Numbered from the stretch's first letter, positions 43,178 through 51,918 are shown. The stretch: 64,000 nt of DNA from Streptomyces sp. R302 (GCF_012927245.1 NZ_JABBGE010000015.1:1-64000), one strand, 5' to 3'. The notes: a model not told the origin generated them from the sequence alone. Numbers and translations: made by a program.

Positions 43178-44635
43178 TCAGCCCGGCCAGACGAGCGCCT
43201 GCGTCTCGCTGTAGGCGTGCAGGGCGTAGGACCCCACGTCCCGCCCCACCCCGCTCTTCTTGAAGCCGCCGAAGGGCGCCTCCATGTTCCGGCCGATCGT
43301 GTTGATCCCGACCCCGCCGGCCCGCAGCCGCGCCGCGACGCGGAAGGCGCGGGCGACGTCGCCGGACCACACGTAGTCGATCAGGCCGTAGTCGCTGTCG
43401 TTCGCCAGGGCGACCCCCTCCTCCTCGTCGTCGAAGGGGACGACCACGACGACCGGACCGAAGATCTCCTCCCGCACGACCCGCATCTCGCTCGTGCAGT
43501 CGGCGAGCAGCGTCGGGGCCACGTAGAAGCCCTTCGCGAGGTCCGGGCGCTCGCCGCCCGCCACGACCCGGGCGCCCTCCTTCCGCCCCAGTTCCACGTA
43601 CGCCTCCACCCGGTCGCGGTGGGCCGCCGAGATCACCGGCCCGACCACCGTGCCCCTCGCCGCCGGGTCCCCGACCGTCAGGTGCCCGGCGTACGCGGCG
43701 AGCTTCCCGACGAGCCGCTCGTAGATCCCGCGCTGGGCGAGGACCCGCGTCGGGGCGGTGCAGATCTGGCCGCTGTAGAAGGAGAAGGTCGTCCCGATCC
43801 CGCTCACCGCCGCGTCGAGGTCGGCGTCGTCGAACACGAGCGCGGCACCCTTCCCCCCGAGCTCCATCAGCTGCCGCTTCATCGCACGGCCGCAGACCTC
43901 GCCGATCGCCTGCCCCACCGCCGTCGAGCCGGTGAAGGAGACCATGTCGACGTCCGGCGAGTCGACGGCCGCCTCCCCCACGGCGGGCGCGGAGCCGGTG
44001 ACGAGGTTGACGACCCCGGCCGGGACGCCCGCCTCCTCCAGGGCGCGGACCAGCGCGAAGACCGACAGCGGGTCCTGCGGAGCCGGCTTCACCACCACCG
44101 TGTTGCCCATGGCCAGCGCGGGGGCGATCTTCCCGGCCGGGTTGGCCCAGGGGTTGTTGTACGACGTGATGCAGGTGACGACGCCGACCGGGCGGCGCAC
44201 CGCGACGGCCCCGAAGACCCCCGCCCGCCCCATCGGCCCGGCCTCGTTGATCTGCGGCGGCAGGGCCTCCTCGACCGGCTCCAGGGCGCCCCGCGCGTAC
44301 CGCCGGAAGCGGGCGGAGCCGACCGCGACCTGCATGGACCGGGCGGTGGCGGTGGTGGCGCCGGTCTCGGCACGGGCGAGGGCGGTGTGCGCCTCGGCGT
44401 CCCTGGCCATGATCGCGGCGGCCCGGTCGAGGAGCGCGGCCCGCTCCTCGGGCTTCGTCCGCGACCAGGACGCGAAGGCCTCACGGGCGGCGGCGGCCGC
44501 CTCGTACACCTGCGCACGCGAGGCCTCGGGCGCGAGCCCGACGAGGCCCTCGCCGGCGGGGTCGATCACCTCGTAGTGCCCGCCGTCGGGCTCGGTCCAC
44601 TCGCCGCCGATGTAGAGCCGTTCCGTGATCGTCAT
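43178..44635 (-). CDS. Aldehyde dehydrogenase family protein
   Basis: 485 aa from ATG 44635. The NAD-dependent aldehyde dehydrogenase fold is complete: VTCITSYNNPWANPAGKIAPAL, FTGSTAVGQAIG, the catalytic Glu in MELGGKGAALVFDDADLD, and the catalytic Cys in YSGQICTAPTRV. It oxidises an aldehyde to the acid or acyl product in the cytoplasm. The start overlaps the stop of the upstream amidohydrolase (ATGA), so the two are coupled and probably act in one catabolic route. The aldehyde is unknown. Confidence 0.92.
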   Translation of the reverse strand: MTITERLYIGGEWTEPDGGHYEVIDPAGEGLVGLAPEASRAQVYEAAAAAREAFASWSRTKPEERAALLDRAAAIMARDAEAHTALARAETGATTATARSMQVAVGSARFRRYARGALEPVEEALPPQINEAGPMGRAGVFGAVAVRRPVGVVTCITSYNNPWANPAGKIAPALAMGNTVVVKPAPQDPLSVFALVRALEEAGVPAGVVNLVTGSAPAVGEAAVDSPDVDMVSFTGSTAVGQAIGEVCGRAMKRQLMELGGKGAALVFDDADLDAAVSGIGTTFSFYSGQICTAPTRVLAQRGIYERLVGKLAAYAGHLTVGDPAARGTVVGPVISAAHRDRVEAYVELGRKEGARVVAGGERPDLAKGFYVAPTLLADCTSEMRVVREEIFGPVVVVVPFDDEEEGVALANDSDYGLIDYVWSGDVARAFRVAARLRAGGVGINTIGRNMEAPFGGFKKSGVGRDVGSYALHAYSETQALVWPG

Positions 44636-46359
44636 CGGGTGCTCACCGTCCTCGTGTCGCGGCCGGAGCGCAGGACGCGTCCGGGTATCGCTCCGGTCAC
44701 CTCGTCGTCGCGGACGGTCTCCACGCCGTTGACCCGTACGGAGACGATGCCGACGGCCCGCGAGTCCAGGCGGGGGCTGCCGCCGGGCAGGTCGTGGACG
44801 AGGGTCGCCGGGCCCGCGTCGATCCGCTCGGGGTCGAAGAGGACCAGGTCGGCGTGGTGGCCCTCGGCGATCCTGCCCCGCTCGCGGAGCCCGAAGAGGC
44901 GGGCCGGGTCGTCGCTGAGCATCTTCACGGCCCGCTCCAGGGGCACCAGCTTCCGGCCGCGCAGGCAGTCGCCGAGGAAGCGGGTGGTGTACGGGGCTCC
45001 GCACATCCGGTCCAGGTGGGCTCCGGCGTCGGAGCCGCCGAGGAGCACGTCCTCGTGGTCCCAGGTCTCGCGGCGCAGCGCCCAGGAGGCGGGGTCGTTG
45101 TCGGTGGGCATGGGCCACAGGACGGTCTTCAGGTCGTCGTTGGCGCAGATCTCGACGAGGCACTGGAAGGCGTCCTGGCCGCGCTCGGCGGCGACGTCCT
45201 TCACGACCCGCCCGGTGAGGCCCTCGTTCTCCCTGCTGTACGTGTCGCCGATGACGTACCGGCCGAAGTCCGCGAGCCGCCGGAAGACGCCGGCCTCCTT
45301 GGAGTCGGCGCGGCGCAGCATCCCGGCGCGGACCTCGGGGTCGCGGAGCTTCGCGATCCGCTCGTGGAGGGGGAGGGAGAGGACCTCTCCCCATCCGGGG
45401 ATGAGGTTGAGCGCGCAGAAGGTGCCGAGGGACATGTTCATGGGCGTGAGGATCGGCATGGTGAGGGCGACGATCCGGCCGCCGGACTTGCGGGCCCGTT
45501 CGGAGGCGGTGAGCTGGCGGGGGACGCGTTCGGGGACGGCGGCGTCGATGGTGAGGACGTTCCAGTTCAGGGGGCGTCCGGCGACGGCGGTCATCTCGAC
45601 GAACAGCTCGATCTCGGCGTCCGAGAACCGGTCGAGGCAGCCCGCGAGGATCGCCTCGATCTGCGTGCCCTCGTGCTCGCCGACGGCCTGGGAGAGGGCG
45701 AGGAGTTCGGCGGGGGCGGCGTGCCGGGAGGCGACGGGGGCGCCGTCGCCGTCGGAGTGGGTGGACGACTGGGTGGTGGACAGGCCCCAGGCGCCGGCGC
45801 GCATGGCGTCGCGCAGGAGCTCGACCATCCGGTCCAGCTGCTCGGGCGTCGGCTGCCCGCCGACGGCGTCCTCGCCCATCACGTACCGGCGCAGGGCGCA
45901 GTGCCCCACCATGAACCCGGCGTTGACGGCGATCCGTCCCTCCAGGGCGTCGAGGTACTCGCCGAAGGAGGACCAGCTCCACTCCACGCCCTCTTCGAGC
46001 GCGGCGAGCGCCATGCCCTCGACCTTGGACATCATGCGGCGGGTGTAGTCGGCGTCCTCGGGACGGTCGGGGTGCAGCGGGGCGAGGGTGAACCCGCAGT
46101 TGCCGCCGGCGACGGTCGTCACCCCGTGGTTCATGGACGGGGTGGCGTACGGGTCCCAGAAGAGCTGGGCGTCGTAGTGGGTGTGCGGGTCGACGAAGCC
46201 TGGCGCGAGGACGAGCCCGGTGGCGTCCTCGGTGGTACGGGCCTCCTCGCCGGGCTGCGGGAACACGATCCGGCCGTCGCGGATGCCGATGTCGGCGACG
46301 CGGGCGGGGGCGCCGGTGCCGTCCACGACGGTGGCGCCCTTGATGAGGTGGTCGAGCAT
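44632..46359 (-). CDS. N-acyl-D-amino-acid deacylase-like amidohydrolase
   Basis: 575 aa from ATG 46359 with AAGGGAT upstream. Metal-binding HxH is in PGFVDPHTHYDAQLFWDP, with the family block GVTTVAGGNCGFTLAP and later GGSDAGAHLDRM, as in D-aminoacylase/dihydroorotase-like enzymes. It hydrolyses an amide or cyclic amide bond. A large share of the middle (KVEGMALAALEEGVEW) also fits these deacylases. Coupled to the aldehyde dehydrogenase by ATGA. The 430-bp space upstream holds a palindromic repeat cluster; no CTGACG site was seen there. Confidence 0.88.
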   Translation of the reverse strand: MLDHLIKGATVVDGTGAPARVADIGIRDGRIVFPQPGEEARTTEDATGLVLAPGFVDPHTHYDAQLFWDPYATPSMNHGVTTVAGGNCGFTLAPLHPDRPEDADYTRRMMSKVEGMALAALEEGVEWSWSSFGEYLDALEGRIAVNAGFMVGHCALRRYVMGEDAVGGQPTPEQLDRMVELLRDAMRAGAWGLSTTQSSTHSDGDGAPVASRHAAPAELLALSQAVGEHEGTQIEAILAGCLDRFSDAEIELFVEMTAVAGRPLNWNVLTIDAAVPERVPRQLTASERARKSGGRIVALTMPILTPMNMSLGTFCALNLIPGWGEVLSLPLHERIAKLRDPEVRAGMLRRADSKEAGVFRRLADFGRYVIGDTYSRENEGLTGRVVKDVAAERGQDAFQCLVEICANDDLKTVLWPMPTDNDPASWALRRETWDHEDVLLGGSDAGAHLDRMCGAPYTTRFLGDCLRGRKLVPLERAVKMLSDDPARLFGLRERGRIAEGHHADLVLFDPERIDAGPATLVHDLPGGSPRLDSRAVGIVSVRVNGVETVRDDEVTGAIPGRVLRSGRDTRTVSTR

Positions 46360-46500
46360 GGCGATCCCTTTCTGTACGTGGCCGCGCGTGTGCCCCGGCC
46401 GGGGCCGCCGCGGAACGGCCGCCGGCCGGGGCGGATGACGAGACACCGGCCCGGGAAGCCGACACCTCGCGCTTTCGGTCGCCGCCGCCGTGCCCGGGGG

Positions 46501-46740
46501 GGCGGAACGGGAGGACACAACGGACGGCGCCCCCCCGTTGTGGGCATGCGTTCCGCCGGGGCGGAACGGGTGGGCACAACGGGACGGCGCCCGTTGCCGG
46601 CGCCAGAGGCTTCCGGGCCTGAACCCGCACCCCTTGGTGCACCGCGATCGTGGTGCGGGTCCAGGCGCGGGACGCGGAGGCGCCGCGAAGGGCGCCGTCC
46701 CGTGTGCCCACCCGTCCCGCCCTGCGGGACGCCTGCCCAC
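46501..46740. repeat. Palindromic repeat cluster (REP-like)
   Basis: Copies of GGCGGAACGGGTGGGCACAA appear at 46501-46532 and 46560-46592 (plus) and 46534-46557 and 46690-46721 (inverted), with a fifth partial copy to 46747. The two outer arms at 46560 and 46690 pair over about 32 positions, around an inner ACCCGCACC/GGTGCGGGT hairpin. No gene. It may end transcription or act as a recombination site between the operons. Confidence 0.8.
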
Positions 46741-46791
46741 ACGGGGTGGGCCGGGCGAGGCCCGCCGCAGGCGCTCCGTCCCGCCGGCGCG

Positions 46792-47916
46792 CTACGCCCC
46801 CGCCGCCCCCCGGAACCGGGTCGTGCGGTGGACCGGGTCCGTGTCGATCTCGGGGATCACGTGCTCGCCGATCAGCTTGATCGAGTTCATCGTGTCCTCG
46901 TACGAGATCCCGATCGGAAGGCCGAAGGAGAGCTGGTCGGCGCCGGCCTGCTCCCAGCGCCTGCACTGGGCGAGGACCTCGCCCGGGTCGCCGCAGATCA
47001 TCAGCTCCTCGGCGATGAGGAGTTCGATGATCTCGGCGGAGTACTCGGGGAGGAGCTCGGGCCACTCGGGGATGCCCTCGGGCCGCGGGAAGGTGTCGTG
47101 GTAGCGGAAGAGCAGCGACTGGAGGTAGTTGAGCCCGCCGCCGACCGCGATCTCGACGGCCTTCTCGTGGGTCTCGGCGCAGATCGCCGTGGACGTCACC
47201 ATGACGTTGTCGTTGACGAAGTCCCCGACCGCCTTGGCCTCCTTGATCGCGTTCTTGTAGGACTCGACGACCCATTCCATGTCGGAGACCTTCTGGACGC
47301 TGAAGCCGAGCACGCCGAGTCCCATCTTCCCGGCCATGGCGTACGAGGCCGGGGAGCCGGCCGCGTACCACATGGCGGGGTGGGACTTCCCGTACGGCTT
47401 GGGGAGGACCTTGCGGGGCGGCAGGGACCAGTGCTTGCCCTGGAAGCCCGCGTACTCGTCCTGGAGCCACATCTTGGGGAACTCCGCGATGGTCTCCTCC
47501 CAGATCTCCTTGGTGTGGTTCATGTCCGTGATGCCCGGGAAGAAGCCGAGGATCTCGTGGGAACCGGCACCGCGCCCGGAGCCGAACTCGAAGCGCCCGC
47601 CGGAGAGGTGGTCGAGCATGGCGACCTTCTCGGCGACCTTCACCGGGTGGTTGACCTGGGCGAGCGGGTTGAAGATGCCGGAGCCGAGGTGGATGCGCTC
47701 GGTGGCGTGGGCGAGGTAGCCCAGGTAGACGTCGTTGGCCGAGAGGTGCGAGTACTCCTCCAGGAAGTGGTGTTCGGAGGCCCAGGCGTACTTGAAGTTG
47801 TGCCTGTCCGCCTGGATGACGTACTCGGTCTCCTCCATGAGGGCCTTGTGCTCGGCTTCGGGATCGGTCTCGGCGCGCTTGCCGACGTATCCCTGTACGA
47901 AGATCCCGAATTCCAC
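46792..47916 (-). CDS. Luciferase-like (LLM class) flavin/F420 oxidoreductase, 374 aa
   Basis: Starts at GTG 47916 (MEFGIFVQGY), with GAGGA upstream. Features: YAWASEHHFLEEYSHLSANDVYLG, HPVKVAEKVAMLDHLSGGRFEFGSGRGAGSHE and MWYAAGSPASYAMAGKMGLGVLGFS. Longer than usual F420 proteins, so it may be an FMN-dependent two-component monooxygenase. Two operators (47941-47955 and 47986-48000) lie 25 and 70 bp upstream, placing it in the proposed regulon with its own promoter. Confidence 0.88.
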   Translation of the reverse strand: MEFGIFVQGYVGKRAETDPEAEHKALMEETEYVIQADRHNFKYAWASEHHFLEEYSHLSANDVYLGYLAHATERIHLGSGIFNPLAQVNHPVKVAEKVAMLDHLSGGRFEFGSGRGAGSHEILGFFPGITDMNHTKEIWEETIAEFPKMWLQDEYAGFQGKHWSLPPRKVLPKPYGKSHPAMWYAAGSPASYAMAGKMGLGVLGFSVQKVSDMEWVVESYKNAIKEAKAVGDFVNDNVMVTSTAICAETHEKAVEIAVGGGLNYLQSLLFRYHDTFPRPEGIPEWPELLPEYSAEIIELLIAEELMICGDPGEVLAQCRRWEQAGADQLSFGLPIGISYEDTMNSIKLIGEHVIPEIDTDPVHRTTRFRGAAGA

Positions 47917-47940
47917 GGAAGTCACCGTCCTCGTGAGTTT

Positions 47941-48000
47941 CTGACGTGTCGTCAGATTCTTGGATGCACTGCGCCGTGTCAATACCTGACGGACCGTCAG
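47941..48000. promoter_or_regulatory. Two CTGACG-N3-CGTCAG operators, sites B1 and B2
   Basis: CTGACGTGTCGTCAG at 47941-47955 and CTGACGGACCGTCAG at 47986-48000, 45 bp apart centre to centre. They stand between the SDR gene stop (48037) and the LLM start (47916). The 45-bp spacing is near four helix turns. Confidence 0.87.
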
Positions 48001-48036
48001 AGAGGCTCGGGGGTGCCCGGGGATGGCCGGGGACAC

Positions 48037-48798
48037 TCAGAACAGGGAGACGCCCGCCAGCCAGCCCCCGTCGATCACGAACGGCTGCCCCGTCACGTAC
48101 GAGGAGTCGTCCGAGGTCAGGAAGAGGGCGAGGGCCGCCACCTCCTCCGGGCGGCCGATCCGGCCGAGCGGCACGAGCCTGCGGTACAGCTCGCCGGTGG
48201 CCGCCGGGTCCACCCCCTCCGGGTTGCTCATGGCGGTGTCGATCGCGCCGGGGCAGACCGCGTTCACCCGGATCCCCTTCGGGGCGAGCTCCAGCGCCGC
48301 CACCCGGGTCAGCCCGAGCACCGCGTGCTTGGAGGCCGCGTAGGCGCCGACCCCGGCCATGCCCGTCACGCCGGTGTACGAGGCGGTGTTGACGATCGTG
48401 CCGCCACCGGCCGCCGCGATCTCCGGCGCGACCGCCCGGATCCCGAGGAAGCAGCCGGTCTGGTTGACGGACACGATCGCCTGGAACTCCTCCAGGGGCG
48501 TGGCGAGCAGCTCGTTGAAGCGGAGGATGCCGGCGTTGTTCACCAGCCCGTCGATCCTCCCGAACCGCTCCTTCGCGGCGGCGACCGCGCCCGCCCACTC
48601 CTCCTCGCGGGTCACGTCCAGGTGGACGTACGCGGCCCGCTCCTCCCCCAGCTCCTTGGCGAGGGCCTCCCCGGGCCCGTCGAGCACGTCGGCGAGGACG
48701 ACCCGCGCCCCCTCGGCGGCGAAGAGCCGCGCCTCCTGCTCGCCCTGGCCCCGCGCGGCCCCCGTGACGAGGACGACCCGTCCGTCCAGCTTGCCCAT
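48037..48798 (-). CDS. Short-chain dehydrogenase/reductase (SDR)
   Basis: 253 aa from ATG 48798 (MGKLDGRVVLVTGAARGQGEQEARLFAAEGARVVLADV); upstream GTG codons at 48810 and 48804 are possible. The NAD motif TGAARGQG, LVNNAGILRFNEL, and the Ser-Tyr-Lys triad in TASYTGVTGMAGVGAYAASKHAVLG are complete, ending in SSYVTGQPFVIDGGW. It oxidises or reduces a hydroxyl/keto group with NAD(H). It begins about 15 bp after the LLM gene stop at 48814, so they are likely one transcript controlled by site C. Confidence 0.9.
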   Translation of the reverse strand: MGKLDGRVVLVTGAARGQGEQEARLFAAEGARVVLADVLDGPGEALAKELGEERAAYVHLDVTREEEWAGAVAAAKERFGRIDGLVNNAGILRFNELLATPLEEFQAIVSVNQTGCFLGIRAVAPEIAAAGGGTIVNTASYTGVTGMAGVGAYAASKHAVLGLTRVAALELAPKGIRVNAVCPGAIDTAMSNPEGVDPAATGELYRRLVPLGRIGRPEEVAALALFLTSDDSSYVTGQPFVIDGGWLAGVSLF

Positions 48799-48813
48799 GC
48801 CCACCCACACTCC

Positions 48814-49731
48814 CTACAGCTGCGGGGCGACCTCCGACCCGAAGGCCGCCATCTGGTCGATGAGTTCGGTACGGCTCCGACTGCGGAACCGCACCTGGAT
48901 CTGGCCGACGCCCATCGCGCCGTACTCCCGGAGCGAGGCCGCCAGTTCCTCCGGCGCGCCGGAGAGCGTGCGCCGCCCGACGTCCCAGCCGGGGGCGCCG
49001 ACGTACAGCGGCTCGGCGATCGCGCCGAAGACGAAGGGTTCCGCGAGCCCGGCCTCCTCGCGCAGCCGCCGGATCCGCCCGATCCGGCGGGCGAGCACGT
49101 CCCGGGGGTCGCCCTGGGGCAGCCAGCCGTCGCCCTTGAGCGCGGCGCGGCGCACGGCCGCCGGGGAGGAGCCGCCGACCCAGACCGGGACGCGCTCCTG
49201 CGCGGGCCGGGGCCGCTGCCCGAGGTCCTTGAAGGCGAACCGCTCGCCGAGGTGCTCCGGGTACTCCTCCGGGCCGAGCGCCGCCCGCAGCGCGTCGAGG
49301 GTCTCGTCGAGGACGGCGCCGCGCCCCGCGAAGTCCGCCCCGACCGCCTCGAACTCCTCCCGCACGTGCCCGGCGCCCACGCCGAGGACCAGCCGGCCGC
49401 CGGAGAGGTGGTCGACGGTCGCGTACGCCTTGGCGGTGACCAGCGGATGCCGCAGCCCGACGACGGCGACGTGCGAGAGCAGCCGGACCCGCTCGGTGGC
49501 GGCGGCCAGGAAGGAGAGGGTGGCGACGGGGTCGTACCAGACGGTGGACATCCCGGCGGCGAGCCGGCGCGGGATGGCCACGTGGTCGCAGCAGGCGACG
49601 TAGTCGAAGCCGTGCGCGTCGGCGGCGCGGGCGACGGCGAGCAGATCGGCGGGCCCGGCGGCGGCCTCCCAGGGCTCGGCGTAGATCACGGACTGGGACT
49701 GGACCGGCAGCTGCATCCCGTAGACCACCAT
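48814..49731 (-). CDS. Luciferase-like (LLM class) F420-dependent oxidoreductase, 305 aa
   Basis: ATG 49731 is chosen because GGGGAG lies 6 nt upstream (MVVYGMQLPVQSQSVIYAEPWE). Motifs: HGFDYVACCDHVAIPR, AYATVDHLSGGRLVLGVGAGHVREEF, RVPVWVGGSSPAAVRRA. Coenzyme F420-type flavin/deazaflavin oxidoreductase of unknown substrate. First gene of a short operon with the SDR at 48037-48798. Operator site C lies 16 bp upstream. Confidence 0.88.
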   Translation of the reverse strand: MVVYGMQLPVQSQSVIYAEPWEAAAGPADLLAVARAADAHGFDYVACCDHVAIPRRLAAGMSTVWYDPVATLSFLAAATERVRLLSHVAVVGLRHPLVTAKAYATVDHLSGGRLVLGVGAGHVREEFEAVGADFAGRGAVLDETLDALRAALGPEEYPEHLGERFAFKDLGQRPRPAQERVPVWVGGSSPAAVRRAALKGDGWLPQGDPRDVLARRIGRIRRLREEAGLAEPFVFGAIAEPLYVGAPGWDVGRRTLSGAPEELAASLREYGAMGVGQIQVRFRSRSRTELIDQMAAFGSEVAPQL

Positions 49732-49746
49732 GGGGACTCCCCTCAT

Positions 49747-49761
49747 CTGACGTTCCGTCAG
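49747..49761. promoter_or_regulatory. CTGACG-N3-CGTCAG operator, site C
   Basis: CTGACGTTCCGTCAG stands 16 bp before the LLM start at 49731, so bound protein would overlap the promoter or leader. Same arms as sites A, B1, B2 and D. Confidence 0.85.
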
Positions 49762-49887
49762 TTACGGCGACGGGGCCATGCTGGTGGCTGACGGGTCATC
49801 AGGCAAGGGGCAGGGGAGAGTCACCCGACCCTTCGATGCGCGACGAGTCGAGAGCACCCGTCCATAGCCGCGGACGGAAGGCGACGA

Positions 49888-49915
49888 GCTACGGGCTACG
49901 GGCTACGGGCTACGG
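49888..49915. repeat. Four tandem GCTACGG units
   Basis: 28 bp of perfect 7-bp repeats about 70 bp upstream of the antitoxin gene. Too short for a CRISPR; probably slippage. Confidence 0.85.
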
Positions 49916-49952
49916 GTGCCCGACGATGCGCCGCATCCCCTCCCACTTGATA

Positions 49953-49971
49953 TGCTGCATGATCTGCAGCA
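49953..49971. promoter_or_regulatory. Inverted repeat before the toxin-antitoxin operon
   Basis: TGCTGCA-N5-TGCAGCA, 11 bp before the antitoxin ATG. The position fits the operator by which antitoxins repress their own operon; binding is inferred. Confidence 0.6.
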
Positions 49972-49982
49972 CACTGTGAAGC

Positions 49983-50288
49983 ATGGCCACCATGACCCGA
50001 AAAAGCGTCCCCCTCGACGCACTCGTCGAAGAGGCGATGGAACGCGTACGCCGCCATGACAGCCCGGAGAACGCGGCCCTGCGTCAAGTGACCGGCATAA
50101 GCGTGAGCGACGACACCTCGGATGCCGAGGTCCTCCGCGCACTGCTCAATGCCGGCCGGGTCGCCGTCCAGGAAAAAGCCCTGGAGAACGGCTACGCAGC
50201 ACTGGCCGCAGCTCAGGACGACGAAGACCGCGCCTACGCCGCCGCGCGTCGCGCTCGCAGGCGAAACGGCACCGGAGCGGACGAGTGA
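49983..50288 (+). CDS. Antitoxin of a MazF-type pair
   Basis: 101 aa: MATMTRKSVPLDALVEEAMERVRRH, then SVSDDTSDAEVLRALLNAGRVAVQEKALENGYAAL, and a charged tail. A helical protein of type II antitoxin size, with an N-terminal region that may bind DNA. It is followed by the toxin gene with a 4-base overlap (GTGA). It should neutralise the toxin and repress the operon through 49953-49971. An alternative ATG lies four codons in. Confidence 0.8.
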   Translation: MATMTRKSVPLDALVEEAMERVRRHDSPENAALRQVTGISVSDDTSDAEVLRALLNAGRVAVQEKALENGYAALAAAQDDEDRAYAAARRARRRNGTGADE

Positions 50289-50602
50289 CGGAGATCATTC
50301 CCGTACGCGGACGGCTTTACCGTGCCGATCTGGGGTTCGGCCTCAAACCCTGGCTCGTCGTCTCCAACAATGCGCGCAACCAGAAGCTGGACGAATGCCT
50401 GGTGGTCCGCATCACCACGAGCGACAAGCCCGACATCGCGAGCATCGTCAAACTGGGCCCGAACGATCCAGTGGTCGGCCGGATTCTCTGCGACGACCTC
50501 GGTCCCATGTACCGGGACGACATCAAAGCCGACCTCGGCGCCCTCTCGGCGCAGACGATGATGCAGGTGGCCACAGCACTGCGACACGTCCTGGCCATCT
50601 AG
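50285..50602 (+). CDS. MazF/PemK-like mRNA interferase toxin
   Basis: 105 aa from GTG 50285 (MTEIIPVRGRLYRADLGFGLKPWLVVSNNARNQKLDECLVVRITTSD). The N-terminal RGxLYxxDLG...KPWLVVSNNxRN pattern and the C-terminal GALSAQTMMQVATALRHVL are of the MazF/PemK fold, which cuts mRNA. Active-site Arg is visible in the first strands. It is coupled to its antitoxin. The unit lies next to a catabolic gene block and may simply stabilise this region. Confidence 0.85.
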   Translation: MTEIIPVRGRLYRADLGFGLKPWLVVSNNARNQKLDECLVVRITTSDKPDIASIVKLGPNDPVVGRILCDDLGPMYRDDIKADLGALSAQTMMQVATALRHVLAI

Positions 50603-50655
50603 CGAAAGCCCCCGCGCGGGCGCAACCGGCGGAGGCCGTTCCCACGCGTCCTACC

Positions 50656-51891
50656 TCACGGCCGCCACAGGCCCTCCGGGGTCAGTCCCAGCAGGTCGAC
50701 GGCGTTGCCGCGGACGATCCGCTCGACGACGTCCGGGGCCAGGTGGCCCATCTGCGCCTCCCCCACCTCCTTGGACTTCGGCCAGGTGGAGTCGGAGTGC
50801 GGGTAGTCCGTCTCGTAGAGGACGTTCCCCGCGCCGATCGCGTCGAGGTTCCGCAGCCCGAAGGCGTCGTCGAAGAAGCAGCCGAACACGTGCCCGGCGA
50901 AGAGCTCCGACGGTGGCCGGGTCACCTTGTCGGCGACCCCGCCCCACGCGCGGTTCTCCTCCCAGACGACGTCCGCCCGCTCCAGGATGTACGGGATCCA
51001 GCCGATCTGGCCCTCCGCGTACATGATCCGCAGGTTCGGGAAGCGCTCGAACTTGCCGCTCATCAGCCAGTCGACCATCGAGAAGCAGCAGTTGGCGAAG
51101 GTGATGGTGGAGCCGACCGCCGGCGGGGCGTCCGCCGAGGTGGACGGCATCCGGCTGGACGAGCCGATGTGCATCGCGACGACCGTGCCGGTCTCGTCGC
51201 ACGCCCGGAAGAACGGGTCCCAGTGGTCCGTGTGGACCGACGGCAGCCCCAGGTGCGGCGGGATCTCGGAGAAGGCGACGGCCCGCACGCCCCGGGCGGC
51301 GTTCCGCCGCACCTCGGCGGCGGCGAGCTCCGGGTCCCACAGCGGGATGAGGGTGAGCGGGATCAGCCGCCCCCGCGCCTCGGGCCCGCACCACTCCTCG
51401 ACCATCCAGTCGTTGTACGCGCGCACGCAGAGCAGCCCGAGCTCCCGGTCGGACGCCTCGGTGAAGGTCTGGCCGCAGAAGCGCGGGAAGGTCGGGAAGC
51501 AGAGCGCGGACTGGACGTGGTTGACGTCCATGTCGGCGAGCCGGTCCGGCACGGAGAAGGAACCCGGACGCATCTGCTCGTACGTGATCACTTCGAGCCG
51601 TATCTCGTCCCGGTCGCAGCCGACGGCCGTGTCGAGCCGGGTGAGGGGCCGGTGAAGGTCCTCGTAGACCCACCAGTCGCCGACGGGCCCGTCGTCGCCC
51701 CGCGCGCCCATGACGGGCGCGAACTTGCCGCCCAGGAAGGTCATCTCCTTCAGCGGGGCCCGGACGATCCGCGGGCCGGTGTCGCGGTACCGCGACGGGA
51801 GCCGGTCCCGCCAGACGCGCGGGGGCTCCACGGTGTGGTCGTCCACCGAGATGATCCTGGGAAAGGTCTCCTGGGTCTCCATGTCCTTCAC
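50656..51891 (-). CDS. Amidohydrolase-2 family protein
   Basis: 411 aa from GTG 51891; the ATG three codons later is possible. The family opening SVDDHTVEPPRVWRDRLP (metal site DxHxxE-like), MHIGSSSR, and YETDYPHSDSTWPKS (metal Asp and active-site region) are of the TIM-barrel amidohydrolases often found with actinobacterial degradation genes. It may act as a hydrolase or decarboxylase. Operator site D is 12 bp upstream, so it belongs to the proposed regulon with the LLM and SDR genes. Confidence 0.87.
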   Translation of the reverse strand: MKDMETQETFPRIISVDDHTVEPPRVWRDRLPSRYRDTGPRIVRAPLKEMTFLGGKFAPVMGARGDDGPVGDWWVYEDLHRPLTRLDTAVGCDRDEIRLEVITYEQMRPGSFSVPDRLADMDVNHVQSALCFPTFPRFCGQTFTEASDRELGLLCVRAYNDWMVEEWCGPEARGRLIPLTLIPLWDPELAAAEVRRNAARGVRAVAFSEIPPHLGLPSVHTDHWDPFFRACDETGTVVAMHIGSSSRMPSTSADAPPAVGSTITFANCCFSMVDWLMSGKFERFPNLRIMYAEGQIGWIPYILERADVVWEENRAWGGVADKVTRPPSELFAGHVFGCFFDDAFGLRNLDAIGAGNVLYETDYPHSDSTWPKSKEVGEAQMGHLAPDVVERIVRGNAVDLLGLTPEGLWRP

Positions 51892-51903
51892 GGTAGCGCC
51901 GAT

Positions 51904-51918
51904 CTGACGAACCGTCAG
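51904..51918. promoter_or_regulatory. CTGACG-N3-CGTCAG operator, site D
   Basis: CTGACGAACCGTCAG, 12 bp upstream of the amidohydrolase start at 51891 and 118 bp before the SARP gene on the other strand. Confidence 0.85.

Noticed and set aside
43178..48808. Very long open frames on the minus strand (over 1800 codons) and the plus strand (over 1600 codons)
   Set aside because: They are stop-poor shadow frames of high-GC DNA, Arg/Pro-rich or Gly/Val-rich, and cross several genes with normal family motifs in other frames.
49888..49915. CRISPR or operator array for GCTACGG units
   Set aside because: Only 28 bp of a simple tandem repeat without spacers.
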